From Methanobacterium sp964452085 (GTDB taxonomy: Archaea > Methanobacteriota > Methanobacteria > Methanobacteriales > Methanobacteriaceae): a stretch of 64,000 nt of DNA. The notes under the pieces were generated by a model. The model worked only from the letters and a program-made list of their open reading frames with translations, made no database searches and was not told the DNA's origin. The translations under genes and the position numbers were made by a program. Below are positions 51,320 through 61,431 of the stretch, in pieces. How positions within the stretch are numbered: the stretch's first letter is position 1; every line of letters starts with the position of its first letter. The stretch spans positions 419,918-483,917 of the forward strand of contig CAYVKL010000001.1 in the NCBI GenBank assembly GCA_964452085.1. Direction: 5' to 3'.

Positions 51320-52480
51320 TTATAATTCTGGAATGGATTTTAATTGATTCAAAACATATTCTCTGATTTTCCTGGGTTCTGGCATATCCTGGAGAATTTC
51401 ATTTTCCCTAATTAGTGGATAGAGAAGTTTTTCGTATTGTCCTCCACATTTGCATTTTTCAATTTCTTTTTCGAGCGGTAAAACCAGGTCTTCATAACAA
51501 TCGTCACACCTGAGGACTATTTTTGCTCCAGAACATTTTCCTCTCTTGGCCAGTGGCACTCCATCCACCTCAACAATATCCATTGAAAAATCTACTACTG
51601 GAGCGTTACTGATGGAAGTGCCAATTCCATAGGCATCCACAAGAGGGTTAAGTTCAGGAAGTTCTTTTTCTTTAATTCCTCCACTAACGAATATTTTCAC
51701 ATGCTCAAATCCTCTTAAATCCAACTCCCATCTGGCTTCTTTAAGAATGCTAAAAAAATCTCCTCTTCGTGATGAAGGTGTGTCGAAACGCACGGCGTAT
51801 AATTTTTTACCCAGGGCTTCTGCCACATTTAAACATTCAAACTTTTCATCATTAAATGTATCAATGAGTGCAACACGGTTCACATCAGGTTCAATAATTT
51901 CATCAAAGGATTTTACTGCCTCTACAGTGGAACCAAAACATATTATCAGGGCATGAGGAATGGTACCTAATGGGTCTTCTCCGATGATTTCTCCACTTTT
52001 AACCACGGAAACCCCATCACAACCCCCAATAAAGGCACTTCTTTCTATCATGGGTGCAATAGCCGGGTGCATTCTTCTTGCACCGAAACTCATCACCAGG
52101 CGCTGGTCTGCCAGTTTCTTGTAACGAGCAGCTTTGGTGGAGATTCCAGTGGCCTGACATAAAAGCCCCAATATAGCTGTTTCATAAACGCAGAAATCCT
52201 GATAAAAACCTTCTATTTCAATTACAGGCTGGTTGGGATAAAAAATTGTACCTTCCTTCATGGCCCTTACCTTAACTGGTAAGTCTTTTAAGAGTAGTGT
52301 TACTTCTTCCAGGCCAGTTAAAACAGCCCAGGACCATTCATCAGGCAAATTTTTGGCAACAAATTCGGCACGGACCTTTGGGTTAATATCTTTTTTCTCC
52401 AGTATTTCCAGCGTCCTTTGAAAGTACACATCTGTTACTTCGCCTTTTTTAATCTCATCTTCTCCAGCTATATGGAACAT
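51320..52480 (-). CDS. pncB: Nicotinate phosphoribosyltransferase
   Basis: 386 residues. TDVYFQRTLEILEKK and TIFYPNQPVIEIEG at the N-terminus, the SFGARRMHPAIAPMIERSAFIGGCDGVS active region, and a zinc ribbon CDDCYEDL...CKCGGQYEKL near the C-terminus, typical of the archaeal form. It makes nicotinate mononucleotide from nicotinate and PRPP, for NAD salvage. Lies just after polB1 on the minus strand. Confidence 0.93.
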   Translation of the reverse strand: MFHIAGEDEIKKGEVTDVYFQRTLEILEKKDINPKVRAEFVAKNLPDEWSWAVLTGLEEVTLLLKDLPVKVRAMKEGTIFYPNQPVIEIEGFYQDFCVYETAILGLLCQATGISTKAARYKKLADQRLVMSFGARRMHPAIAPMIERSAFIGGCDGVSVVKSGEIIGEDPLGTIPHALIICFGSTVEAVKSFDEIIEPDVNRVALIDTFNDEKFECLNVAEALGKKLYAVRFDTPSSRRGDFFSILKEARWELDLRGFEHVKIFVSGGIKEKELPELNPLVDAYGIGTSISNAPVVDFSMDIVEVDGVPLAKRGKCSGAKIVLRCDDCYEDLVLPLEKEIEKCKCGGQYEKLLYPLIRENEILQDMPEPRKIREYVLNQLKSIPEL

Positions 52481-52592
52481 AAAAGCACACCAGCTCTTTT
52501 TTCAGGGATTAATCGTTTCATTTTTAATTAATCAAAGATTTAGTTTATTTAATATTAATTTAGTATTAATCAAAGATTTATTTGTTTAGTAT

Positions 52593-54374
52593 TTAATCAT
52601 TATATACTGCGTAAAAACCATCTGTGTCTGCATATACTGGTTTAAAACCGAAATTTTCTGCCTTAACCATTGTTTTTTTAATATAATCCCTGCCCCATGC
52701 AGTTATGGCATCTGCACACTCAAGACGATACCATCTAAAACGTGAATATCCGTAAACTCCGTACATGGAGTTTGCCAGTCTTTTCAGAGCTTCTTGTTGC
52801 ACATTCAGGATTTTCCTTTCTTCTTCATCTGGGGATTCCTTCATCATAGTTTTTAGGCGAACCCTTTCCTTAAGTATGTTGCCTATAATGGAGGGAACGA
52901 AGCCAGCTGGTTCTTTAAGAAACTTGTAGCCTCTTTCTGGGGAAATATGACATTTTTCCTCGTTACAATCATTTACCAGTGTATCAGGGGATACATTTTT
53001 GGATATGATGATGCTGGGGTACAGGCTACGGAAATCGAAGTAAACAATGTTTTCATGGAGACCTTTAACTGGATCCTTTACATAACCTCCAGCCGCTCTT
53101 TTACCTCTTCGGTTTGAATACTGCGATGCTGAAGGCTTGTTAGGAACCACTTCTCCCTGCTCGTATGCTTTTCGAATTAGGTACCATTCAACCAGTTGCC
53201 CTGTAGCCATGCGAGCCACATCAAAAAAGGGTTGACCCACAATCCGAGTAATTTCCAGGGGTAATGGAAGCATTTTTTCCCCAATTTCAGTAACAGCAAC
53301 TGCATCATCCAGGGAGTACTTGAAAAGCTTTTCCAGTTTCTTACCACCTGCTTTCCAGTAAGCGTGTATCTCATCACCAGGAATATCCTGTTTTTCCTGG
53401 TCAAAAAGCTCTAAATATACCCTTTCCAGAGTGTAACGGTCTAGCTGAAGGTAACGGCGCATTATAAGATAAAGATCAACATGTACTCTTCCTTTAACCA
53501 GAGCAGCATTGGCAAAACCTCTCTTCATAAATTTAAGAGCAGAACCGTCGGTTCCCAAGTTGAGGGGAATATTGAGAAGTTCTGCCCGATCTCTAATATA
53601 GGGAAAATCGAAGTTATCCGAATTATAACCAATGAGAATATAGGGGTTTTCATCTTGTACAATTTCTACCAACCTTTTTATCATTTCTGCTTCACTAGCC
53701 AGGGTTTCAACAAAATCAAAATGCGATTCAGCGGTGGATAGTACCTTTTGCAGACCCTGATTGGTGGAGATACTGATCATAATAATGGGGTCTCGATCTG
53801 AGTTGGGCATCCCTTTAGGATTGTAAACTTCAATGTCCAAGCTTAAAGTCTTAAGATTGGGGAATTCTGAACTAATGGGTCTAATTTCTCCTTTTAAATC
53901 AAATATACAAGTTTCACTATCAGAGGGGATTTCTTTTACTTTCAGTGGTTCAGCAGTTTTTCCTTCTACTTCCACCTCTGCCATGGGAAATAATCCCTTG
54001 TCTATAAGGTATCTTCGGTAAAATGGTATGTCATGTTCTCTAATGTCCTTAACTGCTGATAAGTCCCTTATTTTATCTCTTAATTTAGGAACATCCTGAG
54101 GATGGTTAAAAGTGACTTTTAAAAAATCTTTTTCTACAGCCAAATCTTTCATTCTAAATTTTTCGACCTTTAGAATGTCCAGGGGTTCGATTTGTTCCTG
54201 GCATAGCTTGGGATCGTGAGGCAATACATAAATATAAGGTTTGAATCCATCATCCAGCACGATAATAGGGTTTTCCTCTTTCTCGTTTTTTTCTCTTCCA
54301 AAAAGCCTGACAACGGCTTTTTCACCTTTGGTGATATAGTCAATGTCCAGAAGTACCATTCTTTTGGTTTCCAT
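52593..54374 (-). CDS. polB1: Split family B DNA polymerase, large subunit (PolB1)
   Basis: 593 residues. Exonuclease motifs are present: LSLDIEVYNP (Exo I), YNSDNFDFPYI (Exo II), YSLDDAVAVTE (Exo III). Polymerase motifs are YFDFRSLYPSIIIS (A), RLANSMYGVYG (B) and YADTDG (C). The protein stops 7 residues after motif C (FYAVYND), so the rest of the palm and the thumb are missing. In Methanothermobacter the family B enzyme is encoded as two polypeptides, PolB1 and PolB2; this looks like PolB1, with PolB2 elsewhere in the genome. Length is close to that of Methanothermobacter PolB1. Confidence 0.92.
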   Translation of the reverse strand: METKRMVLLDIDYITKGEKAVVRLFGREKNEKEENPIIVLDDGFKPYIYVLPHDPKLCQEQIEPLDILKVEKFRMKDLAVEKDFLKVTFNHPQDVPKLRDKIRDLSAVKDIREHDIPFYRRYLIDKGLFPMAEVEVEGKTAEPLKVKEIPSDSETCIFDLKGEIRPISSEFPNLKTLSLDIEVYNPKGMPNSDRDPIIMISISTNQGLQKVLSTAESHFDFVETLASEAEMIKRLVEIVQDENPYILIGYNSDNFDFPYIRDRAELLNIPLNLGTDGSALKFMKRGFANAALVKGRVHVDLYLIMRRYLQLDRYTLERVYLELFDQEKQDIPGDEIHAYWKAGGKKLEKLFKYSLDDAVAVTEIGEKMLPLPLEITRIVGQPFFDVARMATGQLVEWYLIRKAYEQGEVVPNKPSASQYSNRRGKRAAGGYVKDPVKGLHENIVYFDFRSLYPSIIISKNVSPDTLVNDCNEEKCHISPERGYKFLKEPAGFVPSIIGNILKERVRLKTMMKESPDEEERKILNVQQEALKRLANSMYGVYGYSRFRWYRLECADAITAWGRDYIKKTMVKAENFGFKPVYADTDGFYAVYND

Positions 54375-54799
54375 ACGATCCTCTAATCTATTTTAATGAA
54401 GCTATATAATTATGTTAAATCCGAATTCATTCTAACTTTGTGAAAATTTTGTTGGAATTATCTTGTGTTGAATTCTTGAAATAACTCTTATCAAGAGTTA
54501 AAAATTGTCTAATGATAATACAATATATACCTCTTTGCCATATCTTTCCAGTGAAAAAGTTGTTAATTAAAACGCAATTGATGGGATCATACTCTCAACC
54601 ATAATTCGCCATATGTTGCAACTGTAAAATTTTTGAAAGTATTTAAATTGATTTTCAATAATAACTTCTTCATGATTAAGACATACATTTCATGTGTAAA
54701 TATTGTTAACGGTGAGCAACGAATTTAAATCTCAAGAATCAGTTATACATAAATAAACTAATTTCAATTCAAACATATTTTAAGGAGCTAAAAGATTAA
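54375..54799. other. Intergenic region between polB1 and a GNAT gene
   Basis: 425 AT-rich bases holding the promoter for polB1 (minus) and for the GNAT gene (plus, AAGGAGC at 54782-54788). No ORF, tRNA or strong hairpin seen. Confidence 0.5.
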
Positions 54800-55402
54800 A
54801 TGTATCTTCAAAAGATGGATAAATCAAAGCATGACCCTTTAATAGTATCCGAAATTATTTATGAGGCTGATGTGGAAACATTCAACTTTTTTTTCGGTAA
54901 TCAGAAAAATGCCTCGGTTAAGTTGGCCAAACTGGTGGCTGCTGAGGATAATAGTTTGGGATATCAGCAGATTTACGTGGTAACTAATGAAGAAAGCCAG
55001 ATTAAGGGGGTTTTGGTATATTCAGATGGAAAAAGGTTTGATAAAATCAAAGAATTAAAGGTTCTTTTTAAAAATTTCAACATCTTAGACTCCTTGAGGT
55101 TTATAATGATTGAGATAATAGACAGTCTGTTCCTGGCTGCTCTGGATGATGATGATTATTATTTTGCAATTGTAGCAGTGGATGAAAAATCAAGGGGCCA
55201 AGGGGTTGGTTCTTTCATCCTGGAAGAAGGAGTAAAAATGGCCAGGAAAAATGGATGTAAAAGAGCGGTTCTGGATGTTGATATGGAGAATGATGGGGCT
55301 TTAAGGTTGTATGAAAGGTTTGGCTTTAGAAAATTCAATAAAAAAAGCATATCCTTGTTTGGATGGAGTAAAGGTGCTTATAATATGGAATACTTGTTTT
55401 GA
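54800..55402 (+). CDS. GNAT acetyltransferase
   Basis: 200 residues. The acetyl-CoA site (RGQGVGSFILEEGVKMARKNG, residues about 134-154) and the NDGALRLYERFGFRK motif are conserved. The N-terminal 100 residues are less typical. Substrate unknown. Start ATG 54800 after AAGGAGCTAAAAGATTAA. Confidence 0.88.
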   Translation: MYLQKMDKSKHDPLIVSEIIYEADVETFNFFFGNQKNASVKLAKLVAAEDNSLGYQQIYVVTNEESQIKGVLVYSDGKRFDKIKELKVLFKNFNILDSLRFIMIEIIDSLFLAALDDDDYYFAIVAVDEKSRGQGVGSFILEEGVKMARKNGCKRAVLDVDMENDGALRLYERFGFRKFNKKSISLFGWSKGAYNMEYLF

Positions 55403-55423
55403 AAAAACGATTCTAAAATTATT

Positions 55424-55546
55424 ATGTTATTAAGCGCTTATTTAACTGCCTTAACTGTTCTTGCAGGAGTATTAATGGCTTTCATCAAATCAGCAAAACC
55501 AATATGGGAAAAGTCTAAAGATTGGCTAGCAATCAATTTACCATAA
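55424..55546 (+). CDS. Possible 40-residue membrane peptide
   Basis: MLLSAYLTALTVLAGVLMAF continues with a charged, Trp-containing tail (PIWEKSKDWLAINLP). One membrane helix could form. There is no ribosome-binding site before the ATG; a leaderless or remnant gene is possible. It lies in the 340-base gap between the GNAT and alpha/beta hydrolase genes, in which nothing else was seen. Confidence 0.25.
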   Translation: MLLSAYLTALTVLAGVLMAFIKSAKPIWEKSKDWLAINLP

Positions 55547-55742
55547 AATGTCTTAAAAATCCCGGGAATAGTTATTTATCATTTATTAAGTCTTAAATTA
55601 TAATTGTGGCATATTCTAAAAACATCTTGGTTTTATATATGGATATGATTGATGTTTTTTTATTTTTTTAATCAGGATTAACTAATGGGGTTGTTTCCAA
55701 GATAAAGTGAAAATTTACATATCTAAATATTGACATTATATT

Positions 55743-56534
<792 letters not shown>

Positions 56535-56652
56535 TTTAGGAAAAATGTTATTAGGATATTTTTTTGTTAATTACAATGTGTGAAAATTGTATTCTCCTTA
56601 CCATGGAACTACTAAATCTTTACCAAAAACTATATATATAATAATCCACTTA

Positions 56653-56670
56653 ATATCGATTAGTCGATAT
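56653..56670 (+). promoter_or_regulatory. Perfect inverted repeat upstream of a PadR gene
   Basis: ATATCGA-ttag-TCGATAT, a perfect 7-4-7 inverted repeat. Related half sites (GATAT/ATATC, CGATAT) recur to about 56772, close to the PadR start at 56805. PadR regulators usually bind such ATAT..ATAT palindromes and repress their own gene; binding is inferred. Confidence 0.6.
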
Positions 56671-56804
56671 CGGTAACTTGATATTTATTATTTGAAAATA
56701 CGATATATTCCATTAAAGTAAAATAAAGTGCTGATTTAATATCAACTTCCCGATATAATATCAATCATACGATAAATATAATTGAATGGAGGTTTTGATT
56801 TAAC

Positions 56805-57314
56805 ATGTGGGATGCATTTAAAAATCTGCATAATGAATTTCATGAGAGAATGGAGCTAATGCAAAGGTTCAGGGGATTGAGGATATTGATTCTCCACATA
56901 CTGGATGAAAATGGCCCTGGAAATGGTGTGGAAATTATGGATGCAATCCAAGTACATCAGGAATCCTGCAAAATGTCCCGACATGGCCCCAGAACCCCCC
57001 GACCTTCACCAGGTTCAGTATATCCTTTACTAAAAAAAATGGTTACAGAAGGCTTAATTATTAAAAAGGAAGATGGGCGTTACGAACTCGCAGAAAAAGG
57101 TCGAAAAACTATTAATAAAGTATATGGGAGATTTAAACCACAGGAGAAAATGGACCGTGGAGAATATTCAATAAAAGAAGCAATAACTGAAATCGAGGGT
57201 TATGTTTCTTATTTGGAGGATATTAAAGAAGAGAAACTCGTCCCATATGAAGAATTAATTGGAGAATTAAGTGAAAGATTAAAAATCATAAAAGAATCAC
57301 TTAAAAATGAATAA
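56805..57314 (+). CDS. PadR-family regulator
   Basis: 169 residues with the PadR winged helix (LRILILHILDENGPGNGVEIMDAI...RPSPGSVYPLLKKMVTEGLIIKKEDGRYELAEKGRK) and a C-terminal helical dimerisation region (ITEIEGYVSYLEDIKEEKL). GGAGGT lies before the ATG. Operator-like repeats sit just upstream. Its targets may be the redox genes that follow. Confidence 0.9.
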   Translation: MWDAFKNLHNEFHERMELMQRFRGLRILILHILDENGPGNGVEIMDAIQVHQESCKMSRHGPRTPRPSPGSVYPLLKKMVTEGLIIKKEDGRYELAEKGRKTINKVYGRFKPQEKMDRGEYSIKEAITEIEGYVSYLEDIKEEKLVPYEELIGELSERLKIIKESLKNE

Positions 57315-57460
57315 ATTGAATTTTGGGGTGTTTTATTCACAACTAATCAAGCATATAAGGTTAGATCGTAGTTCTAGGGTTAATTAGTATTATATCAATT
57401 GAATTAGCTAGGGCTTTATCAGCATATAAAAAAATTATATAAAAGTTATGGGGTGATGAA

Positions 57461-57907
57461 ATGCAATTCGAGGGAAAAATAAGAAATTTCATTGAAACAA
57501 AATGTGAGGATTATTTTTTAGGCACAGTAGATTTGTCTCGAGTAGATAATTCCATATCCGAAAAATATGATTCATTAATTGCCAAATATCCTCGAGCAAT
57601 ATCTATTGGGGTAACTTTACCTTATTTCATATCTGAGGAATTACATCCAGCTTATAATAAATTTTACAATAAAACTAACTGTCAATTAAAATATATAACT
57701 TCAAATTTAAGCAGATTATTAGAAAATGAAGGATACCAGGCATTAACCATGCCCAAATCAACAAATAGTAGTGGGAGAGGTATTACATTCCATGAAACTG
57801 TGGCCAGCCTGGCAGATATGGGAAAAATCGAAAAAAACCACTTGATAACTCCAGAAGTAGGATCAAAGGTTAATTGGGGCACGGTACTAACCAATGCACC
57901 AATATAA
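57461..57907 (+). CDS. QueG-like protein lacking its iron-sulfur domain
   Basis: 148 residues that match the first 60% of the QueG-like protein at 46520 (HLITPEVGSKVNWGTVLTNAPI against MVITPEAGPRVRWTTILTDAPL), then stop exactly where the 4Fe-4S domain would begin. GGGTGATGAA precedes ATG 57461, so it may be translated, but it is likely a truncated gene. The methyltransferase gene begins 49 bases later. Confidence 0.6.
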   Translation: MQFEGKIRNFIETKCEDYFLGTVDLSRVDNSISEKYDSLIAKYPRAISIGVTLPYFISEELHPAYNKFYNKTNCQLKYITSNLSRLLENEGYQALTMPKSTNSSGRGITFHETVASLADMGKIEKNHLITPEVGSKVNWGTVLTNAPI

Positions 57908-57956
57908 TGTTTAATAAAAAATTCAAGAAGCGGCTTTTGAGAGCAAGGGGACTGAA

Positions 57957-58520
57957 ATGTTAACCAAATTTTCATTACAAATGTTAAATAAAGAAGCTTC
58001 ATCACCAAAAAATAAATCTTCTGCTATCCTGGAACACCTAAATATTAAAGATGGGATGGTGGTAGGTGATATTGGTTCGGGTGGCGGATATTTTGCATAC
58101 GAATTTTCTCGAAAAGTGGGAAAAGACGGCCTGGTTTATGCCATTGATGTGAAACAAAAATATCTTGATTTTATTGACCTTAAACTTGAAAAAAAAGGAA
58201 TAATGAATGTTAAAACAATTCAAGCAAATCCAAATGGATTAAATTTACCTGAAGTAGATTTATTCTTTTTAAGAAACGTTTTCCATCATCTACCTCACCA
58301 GTTAGAATATATTAAAAATATTAAGAAATCCCTAAATGATATGGGCAAGATAGCTATTATTGACTACAATCAGAAAAAATTTACTTTCGCAGGATTTTTT
58401 GGTCATTACACTCCTGAAAACAAGCTTTTGGATATTATGGGTGGGGCTGGATTTTATCCCGTTGAAAAACATGATTTTTTGCAGGACCAGTTATTCATGA
58501 TTTTCGGGAAGGATGATTAA
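57957..58520 (+). CDS. Class I SAM methyltransferase
   Basis: 187 residues: VVGDIGSGGGYFAYEFSRKVG (SAM motif I), VYAIDVKQKYLDF (acidic motif II) and FFLRNVFHHLP (motif post-I), of the UbiE/COQ5-like type. No substrate can be told. It overlaps the GNAT gene at 58513-58522 and may belong to one transcript with it. Confidence 0.88.
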   Translation: MLTKFSLQMLNKEASSPKNKSSAILEHLNIKDGMVVGDIGSGGGYFAYEFSRKVGKDGLVYAIDVKQKYLDFIDLKLEKKGIMNVKTIQANPNGLNLPEVDLFFLRNVFHHLPHQLEYIKNIKKSLNDMGKIAIIDYNQKKFTFAGFFGHYTPENKLLDIMGGAGFYPVEKHDFLQDQLFMIFGKDD

Positions 58521-58521
58521 A

Positions 58522-59121
58522 ATGTCAATAAAAACTAGCATCAAAGATCATTTTTCTAACAACCATTTAAAAAGCCATTTTGATCATAATGCTCTGAAAA
58601 ACCAGTGGATTAATCATAAAGATCATTTCGCCAATGATAAATTGGAAAATGAAGTTTCAAAAAAGATTTATGATGATAAAATTGTTTTGAGAAAATTCTC
58701 CTGGAGTGATCTTGACGAATGTGTGGAACTATATAAAAAGGTTTTTTCTGCACATCCATGGTATGATGAATGGAGATCATCTGGTCAGGTGAGAATCTAT
58801 TTGAATGAACTCATATCCAACCCTGTTTTCAAGGGATTCATTATCAGAGAAGATTCCAAAGTAGTAGCGGTATGTATGGGGCGTAGCAGATCCTGGTGGA
58901 TGGGGAAAGAATTCTATGTTGATGAATTTTTTGTGGAAAATGAAAGACAGGGGAATGGAATCGGAACCAAACTCCTTGATTATGTAACTGGAATTCTATC
59001 AAAAGAAGGATACCGACGTTTAATTTTACTAACCAATAAAGAAATCCCTGCAGAAACATTTTATTTGAAAAAAGGGTTTAGTAATAATCTGAAAAGAACA
59101 GTAATGGTTAAAGAAATTTAA
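58522..59121 (+). CDS. GNAT acetyltransferase with repeat-like N-terminus
   Basis: 199 residues. The first ~55 carry loosely repeated SIKDHFSNNHL, SHFDHNALKNQW and NHKDHFANDKLENE units rich in His, Asn and Asp. The C-terminal 140 residues are a GNAT fold with the acetyl-CoA site NERQGNGIGTKLLDYVTG and the FYLKKGF motif. Start at 58522 (after AAGGATGATTAAA) is preferred over 58513. Substrate unknown. Confidence 0.85.
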   Translation: MSIKTSIKDHFSNNHLKSHFDHNALKNQWINHKDHFANDKLENEVSKKIYDDKIVLRKFSWSDLDECVELYKKVFSAHPWYDEWRSSGQVRIYLNELISNPVFKGFIIREDSKVVAVCMGRSRSWWMGKEFYVDEFFVENERQGNGIGTKLLDYVTGILSKEGYRRLILLTNKEIPAETFYLKKGFSNNLKRTVMVKEI

Positions 59122-59303
59122 ACAAAATAATAATCCTGTCTAATTTCTGTTAATTTATTTTTTTAAGTGTTTCATTTCCATTTTTCCCTGTTTTTAAATA
59201 AATAGATCACATATTTAATGTGCCAAAACTGATTTATAAAAAAAATATCACAAGTTCGTGAGTATTTACAATTTCCAGATCTGAGTTTAATGGGGGAATC
59301 AAA

Positions 59304-59711
59304 ATCGAAGAAAGACCATTTTCAGACCCAGCATTTGAACCAACAGAAAAGACATTAAAATCAACATTAAATCATCTATATAATTGCTATGAGGACTTAT
59401 TGAATCTTACCAGTTCTTTTCATCAGGATTGGAATTTTTCCAAAAGCAGTGGATGGATGTTAAAGGTTCATCAGAAGAATAAAGCTTTATTTTATTTAAT
59501 ACCTCTTAAAAACAAATTTAAAATAAGTTTAGCACTTCGTGAAAATGAGAGAGATGCCTTCTTGGATGATAATGAATTAAAAATATTCAATGAGATACTT
59601 TTATCCCCAATGAAATACAGGGAAGGTTATGCCATGGTATTTCAAGTCAATGAGGATGATGAATATGAAGATTTCGAAATATTTATTAAAAAATTAATTT
59701 TACTCAGATAA
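59304..59711 (+). CDS. DUF3788-like protein (possible ATC start)
   Basis: A conserved frame with no ATG, GTG or TTG until TTG 59400, which would cut off clearly coding sequence (EERPFSDPAFEPTEKTLKST). Going up, the only plausible start is ATC 59304, five bases after GGGGGAA. The protein of about 135 residues (DWNFSKSSGWMLKVHQKNKALFYLIP, FQVNEDDEYEDFEIFIKKLI) resembles the small DUF3788 family. Either the start is non-canonical or a frameshift disrupts the beginning (ATG 59290 is out of frame by one). Confidence 0.6.
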   Translation: MEERPFSDPAFEPTEKTLKSTLNHLYNCYEDLLNLTSSFHQDWNFSKSSGWMLKVHQKNKALFYLIPLKNKFKISLALRENERDAFLDDNELKIFNEILLSPMKYREGYAMVFQVNEDDEYEDFEIFIKKLILLR

Positions 59712-59830
59712 TAGGTCCTAATACAAAGCTTAATTATGATAGAGATATTTTTATGAATAGGAGTGCTAAATAGAAAATAAATAATTTCAAAGGTTCCAAA
59801 AATTTTAAAAACCTTTAGAGGGGGTATTTA

Positions 59831-60295
59831 ATGAAAATAGGAATAATAGTCCATTCCCAAACGAACAATACCTATTCTGTGGCTGAAAAACTCCAGAATA
59901 AGCTGCAAGAATCTGGAAATGAGATAAATCTTGAAAAAGTGAATATGGTTGGGGGTAATAAACCTCAGGGTAAAAATATTCAGATCGAAAACCCTCCTGA
60001 AATATCAGGATATGATGCATTGATTTTTGGTTCTCCCGTACATGCATTCGCCCTGGCACCAGCCATGAAGGCGTATCTAGAACAAATTCCATCACTAAAA
60101 GATAAAAAAGTCGCCCTTTATGTGACCAAGGGATTGCCACTTAACTTTACAGGGGGGACCCGTGCCATAGGGCAGATGAAAAAAATCTGCGAGTCCAAAG
60201 GGGCCACTATTGTAGGAACTGATATTGTGGTCTGGAGAGGAGACCTTGATAAAAAAATTGATGATTTGATTCGTAAATTCAGTGTTATATTCTAA
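59831..60295 (+). CDS. Flavodoxin-family protein
   Basis: 154 residues: the FMN phosphate loop IIVHSQTNNTYSVAEKL (residues about 4-20), the IFGSPVHAFALAPAMKAYLEQI flavodoxin segment and VALYVTKGLPLNFTGGTRAIGQMKKI. Probably an electron carrier or quinone reductase. GAGGGGGTATTTA precedes the ATG. Confidence 0.9.
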   Translation: MKIGIIVHSQTNNTYSVAEKLQNKLQESGNEINLEKVNMVGGNKPQGKNIQIENPPEISGYDALIFGSPVHAFALAPAMKAYLEQIPSLKDKKVALYVTKGLPLNFTGGTRAIGQMKKICESKGATIVGTDIVVWRGDLDKKIDDLIRKFSVIF

Positions 60296-60393
60296 GTTCG
60301 CAAATAATATGGCTTTGCTTTATGACTACTGAAATTAATTATTTTCAAAGTCCGGGGCTGCCAACTCTACGAAAAGTATGAGGTTATATTCAA

Positions 60394-61251
60394 ATGGAAG
60401 TTATTCTTCAGCAGTTTGCAAATCTCAGTGTTTTAATATACATTGTTAGCACCATGTTATCTATGGGGCTTAGTTTTTTCCCTAAACAGTTTTTAGAGCC
60501 ATTAAAAGATAAAAAATTAATATTAAAGTCTTTAGCTGCAAATTTCCTAATATTACCAATTATTACCTATATTATTCTGCAGTTAATCCCTCTCCAGCAA
60601 GGTCTTGCCATTGGTCTGGTTTTAATGGCTGCAGGAGCTGGATCACCATTCATGCTGAAACTGGTTCAATTTACCAAGGCAGATATCGCGTTTGCAGTTG
60701 GATTGATGTTAATATTATCCATAGTTACCTTAATCTACATGCCAATGGTGCTTTCTCTTCTTTTGCCTGGTGTTTCGGTGAATCCAGCATCTATTGCAGT
60801 TTCACTGTTGGTACTGATATTTATACCCTTAATTATTGGAACAGCTATCAAATCAAGGTATGATAAAATAGCTAAAACCATTCAACCAACTTTTAACCAG
60901 ATATCCAACATATTCATATTTGTAGTGATTGTTCTTTATCTGGGTCTTAACTATCAGGATTTCCTGGCAGTATTTGGCACCGGGGCATTGATAGCTGCTT
61001 TAACATTTGTATTAATCGCTTTTATAATAGGATACTTACTTGGCGGCCCTTCCCAGAATACAAAAACAGTTCTTGGTCTGGGTACTGCTATAAGGAACTC
61101 CTCTGCTGCTTTTGTGGTTGCTATAGCCAACTTCAGCACGGAATATGATGTAATGGCAATGATAATAGTAGTTTACATGCTCAGCATTATCCTGATGATG
61201 ATAATCTCAGGGGAAATTGGTAAAAGAACTAAGGTTTCAGAAACTGTATAG
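60394..61251 (+). CDS. BASS-family (bile acid:Na+ symporter-like) transporter
   Basis: 285 residues, about nine membrane helices. The two halves carry the family features (GLVLMAAGAGSPFMLKLVQFTKADIAFAVGLML; LGLGTAIRNSSAAFVVAIANF). Shorter than ACR3 arsenite pumps, so a sodium-coupled organic anion carrier is more likely. ATGAGGTTATATTCAA precedes the ATG. Confidence 0.88.
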   Translation: MEVILQQFANLSVLIYIVSTMLSMGLSFFPKQFLEPLKDKKLILKSLAANFLILPIITYIILQLIPLQQGLAIGLVLMAAGAGSPFMLKLVQFTKADIAFAVGLMLILSIVTLIYMPMVLSLLLPGVSVNPASIAVSLLVLIFIPLIIGTAIKSRYDKIAKTIQPTFNQISNIFIFVVIVLYLGLNYQDFLAVFGTGALIAALTFVLIAFIIGYLLGGPSQNTKTVLGLGTAIRNSSAAFVVAIANFSTEYDVMAMIIVVYMLSIILMMIISGEIGKRTKVSETV

Positions 61252-61431
61252 GCTTTATCTATATTATAATGGGCCTTTTGCCCCAAAGGTAATCTTATTA
61301 ATTCCTTATGACAATTATCTCTTTAAAGGAAAAAGTCTAACTGCATAATATGATGTAATTTTTAGTGGGAAATATTGGCTTAAATTGCTCTGAAATTATA
61401 AAGAAAGTAATGTTTGGGAGTTACTCATCTT

